Source of the DNA: Muribaculaceae bacterium
Lineage (GTDB): Bacteria > Bacteroidota > Bacteroidia > Bacteroidales > Muribaculaceae
Length of the DNA stretch: 51,776 nt
Direction: 5' to 3'
Assembly: GCA_017391675.1 (NCBI GenBank)
Contig: JAFOXR010000010.1
Location: 1 to 51,776 of the forward strand
The first letter of the stretch is position 1. Every line of letters begins with the position of its first letter. A program made the translations under genes and the position numbers. Of this stretch, positions 51,743 to 51,776 are shown in pieces. The notes beneath the pieces were generated by a model, which was not told the DNA's origin, did no database searches, and was given only the letters and a program-made list of their open reading frames with translations.

Positions 51743-51776
51743 TTGAGAAATTGCGCAAGTGTTCTTTTTCGAAAGA

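Larger units (their letters stand above)
51404..51776. other. Intergenic region at the right end; amidase promoter and a tRNA-like stretch
   Basis: 373 bases without a supported gene. It holds the amidase promoter (51468-51498) and a small perfect hairpin GCGCT-GAAAA-AGCGC (51606-51620). The stretch 51629-51680 reads like the 5' half of a tRNA (GGGCATTTAGCTC, then GGTA and GCAGCGGT) but lacks a matching 3' acceptor and a T-arm. A rightward TATTTTTG element is at 51735-51742. A short open frame from the ATG at 51713 runs off the window but is too short to judge. Confidence 0.5.

Noticed and set aside
51713-51776. Start of a new gene (ATG at 51713)
   Set aside because: Only 21 codons are visible, with no signal peptide or family pattern, and a -7 promoter element lies inside it.

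Overview
The window is a stretch of a Bacteroidales chromosome (phylum Bacteroidota). The support is a SusC/SusD pair with Bacteroidota-only lipoproteins (DUF4843, PKD-like), DUF4294 and DUF4271 genes, the hemD-rnpA-yidD-tatD neighbourhood, a PorZ-like propeller, promoters of the TTTG/TAnnTTTG type, and almost no Shine-Dalgarno sequences. The amylase and the secreted proteins with short C-terminal tails fit the Prevotellaceae/Muribaculaceae side of the order, but the family cannot be fixed from the sequence alone. I found no rRNA, intact tRNA, CRISPR array, insertion sequence or integrase.

Layout. 1-3.1 kb: the 5' part of a PorZ-like surface propeller gene, a small cysteine-rich membrane protein translationally coupled to it, and a YbdG-type mechanosensitive channel. 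3.2-7.6 kb: rdgB, leuS and nadA on the minus strand. 7.6-8.06 kb is an AT-rich gap with two perfect inverted repeats and DnaA-box-like words. 8.06-12.8 kb: a TrmH/SpoU methyltransferase, then minus-strand housekeeping genes (DUF4294, tatD-like, yidD, rnpA, hemD, DUF4271, LOG family). 12.9-18.5 kb: dnaX followed on the same strand by four surface-glycan genes (Stealth, TupA-like ATP-grasp, carboxyethyl-ornithine synthase-like, Stealth). 18.5-23.4 kb: a minus-strand run of WYL regulator, sodium:solute symporter, NamZ muramidase and NCS2 purine permease. 23.6-34.7 kb: a SusC-SusD-DUF4843-PKD-TlpA-M16 peptidase locus. 34.8-38.8 kb: a secreted repeat protein, aroK, RNase H and a GT9 glycosyltransferase. 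38.8-40.7 kb: an isolated pair made of a phage-type major capsid protein and a small acidic protein. 40.8-46.3 kb: proA and proB separated by an opposite-strand secreted GH13 amylase. 46.4-51.4 kb: a giant secreted N-acetylmuramoyl-L-alanine amidase with three ~400-residue repeats.

How the genes fit together. Several loci concern the cell surface and glycans: glycan phosphotransfer (Stealth), peptidoglycan turnover (NamZ, amidase), starch (GH13 with two starch-binding modules) and TonB-dependent uptake paired with an M16 protease. Three secreted proteins (repeat protein, amylase, amidase) end in nearly the same ~30-residue tail. Together with the PorZ-like gene at the left end this suggests a common secretion or anchoring route.

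The best candidate for an undescribed system is the capsid-like gene and its acidic partner. It sits alone between a glycosyltransferase and proA, with its own promoter and terminators and no other phage gene in the window. It could be a domesticated capsid compartment rather than a prophage.
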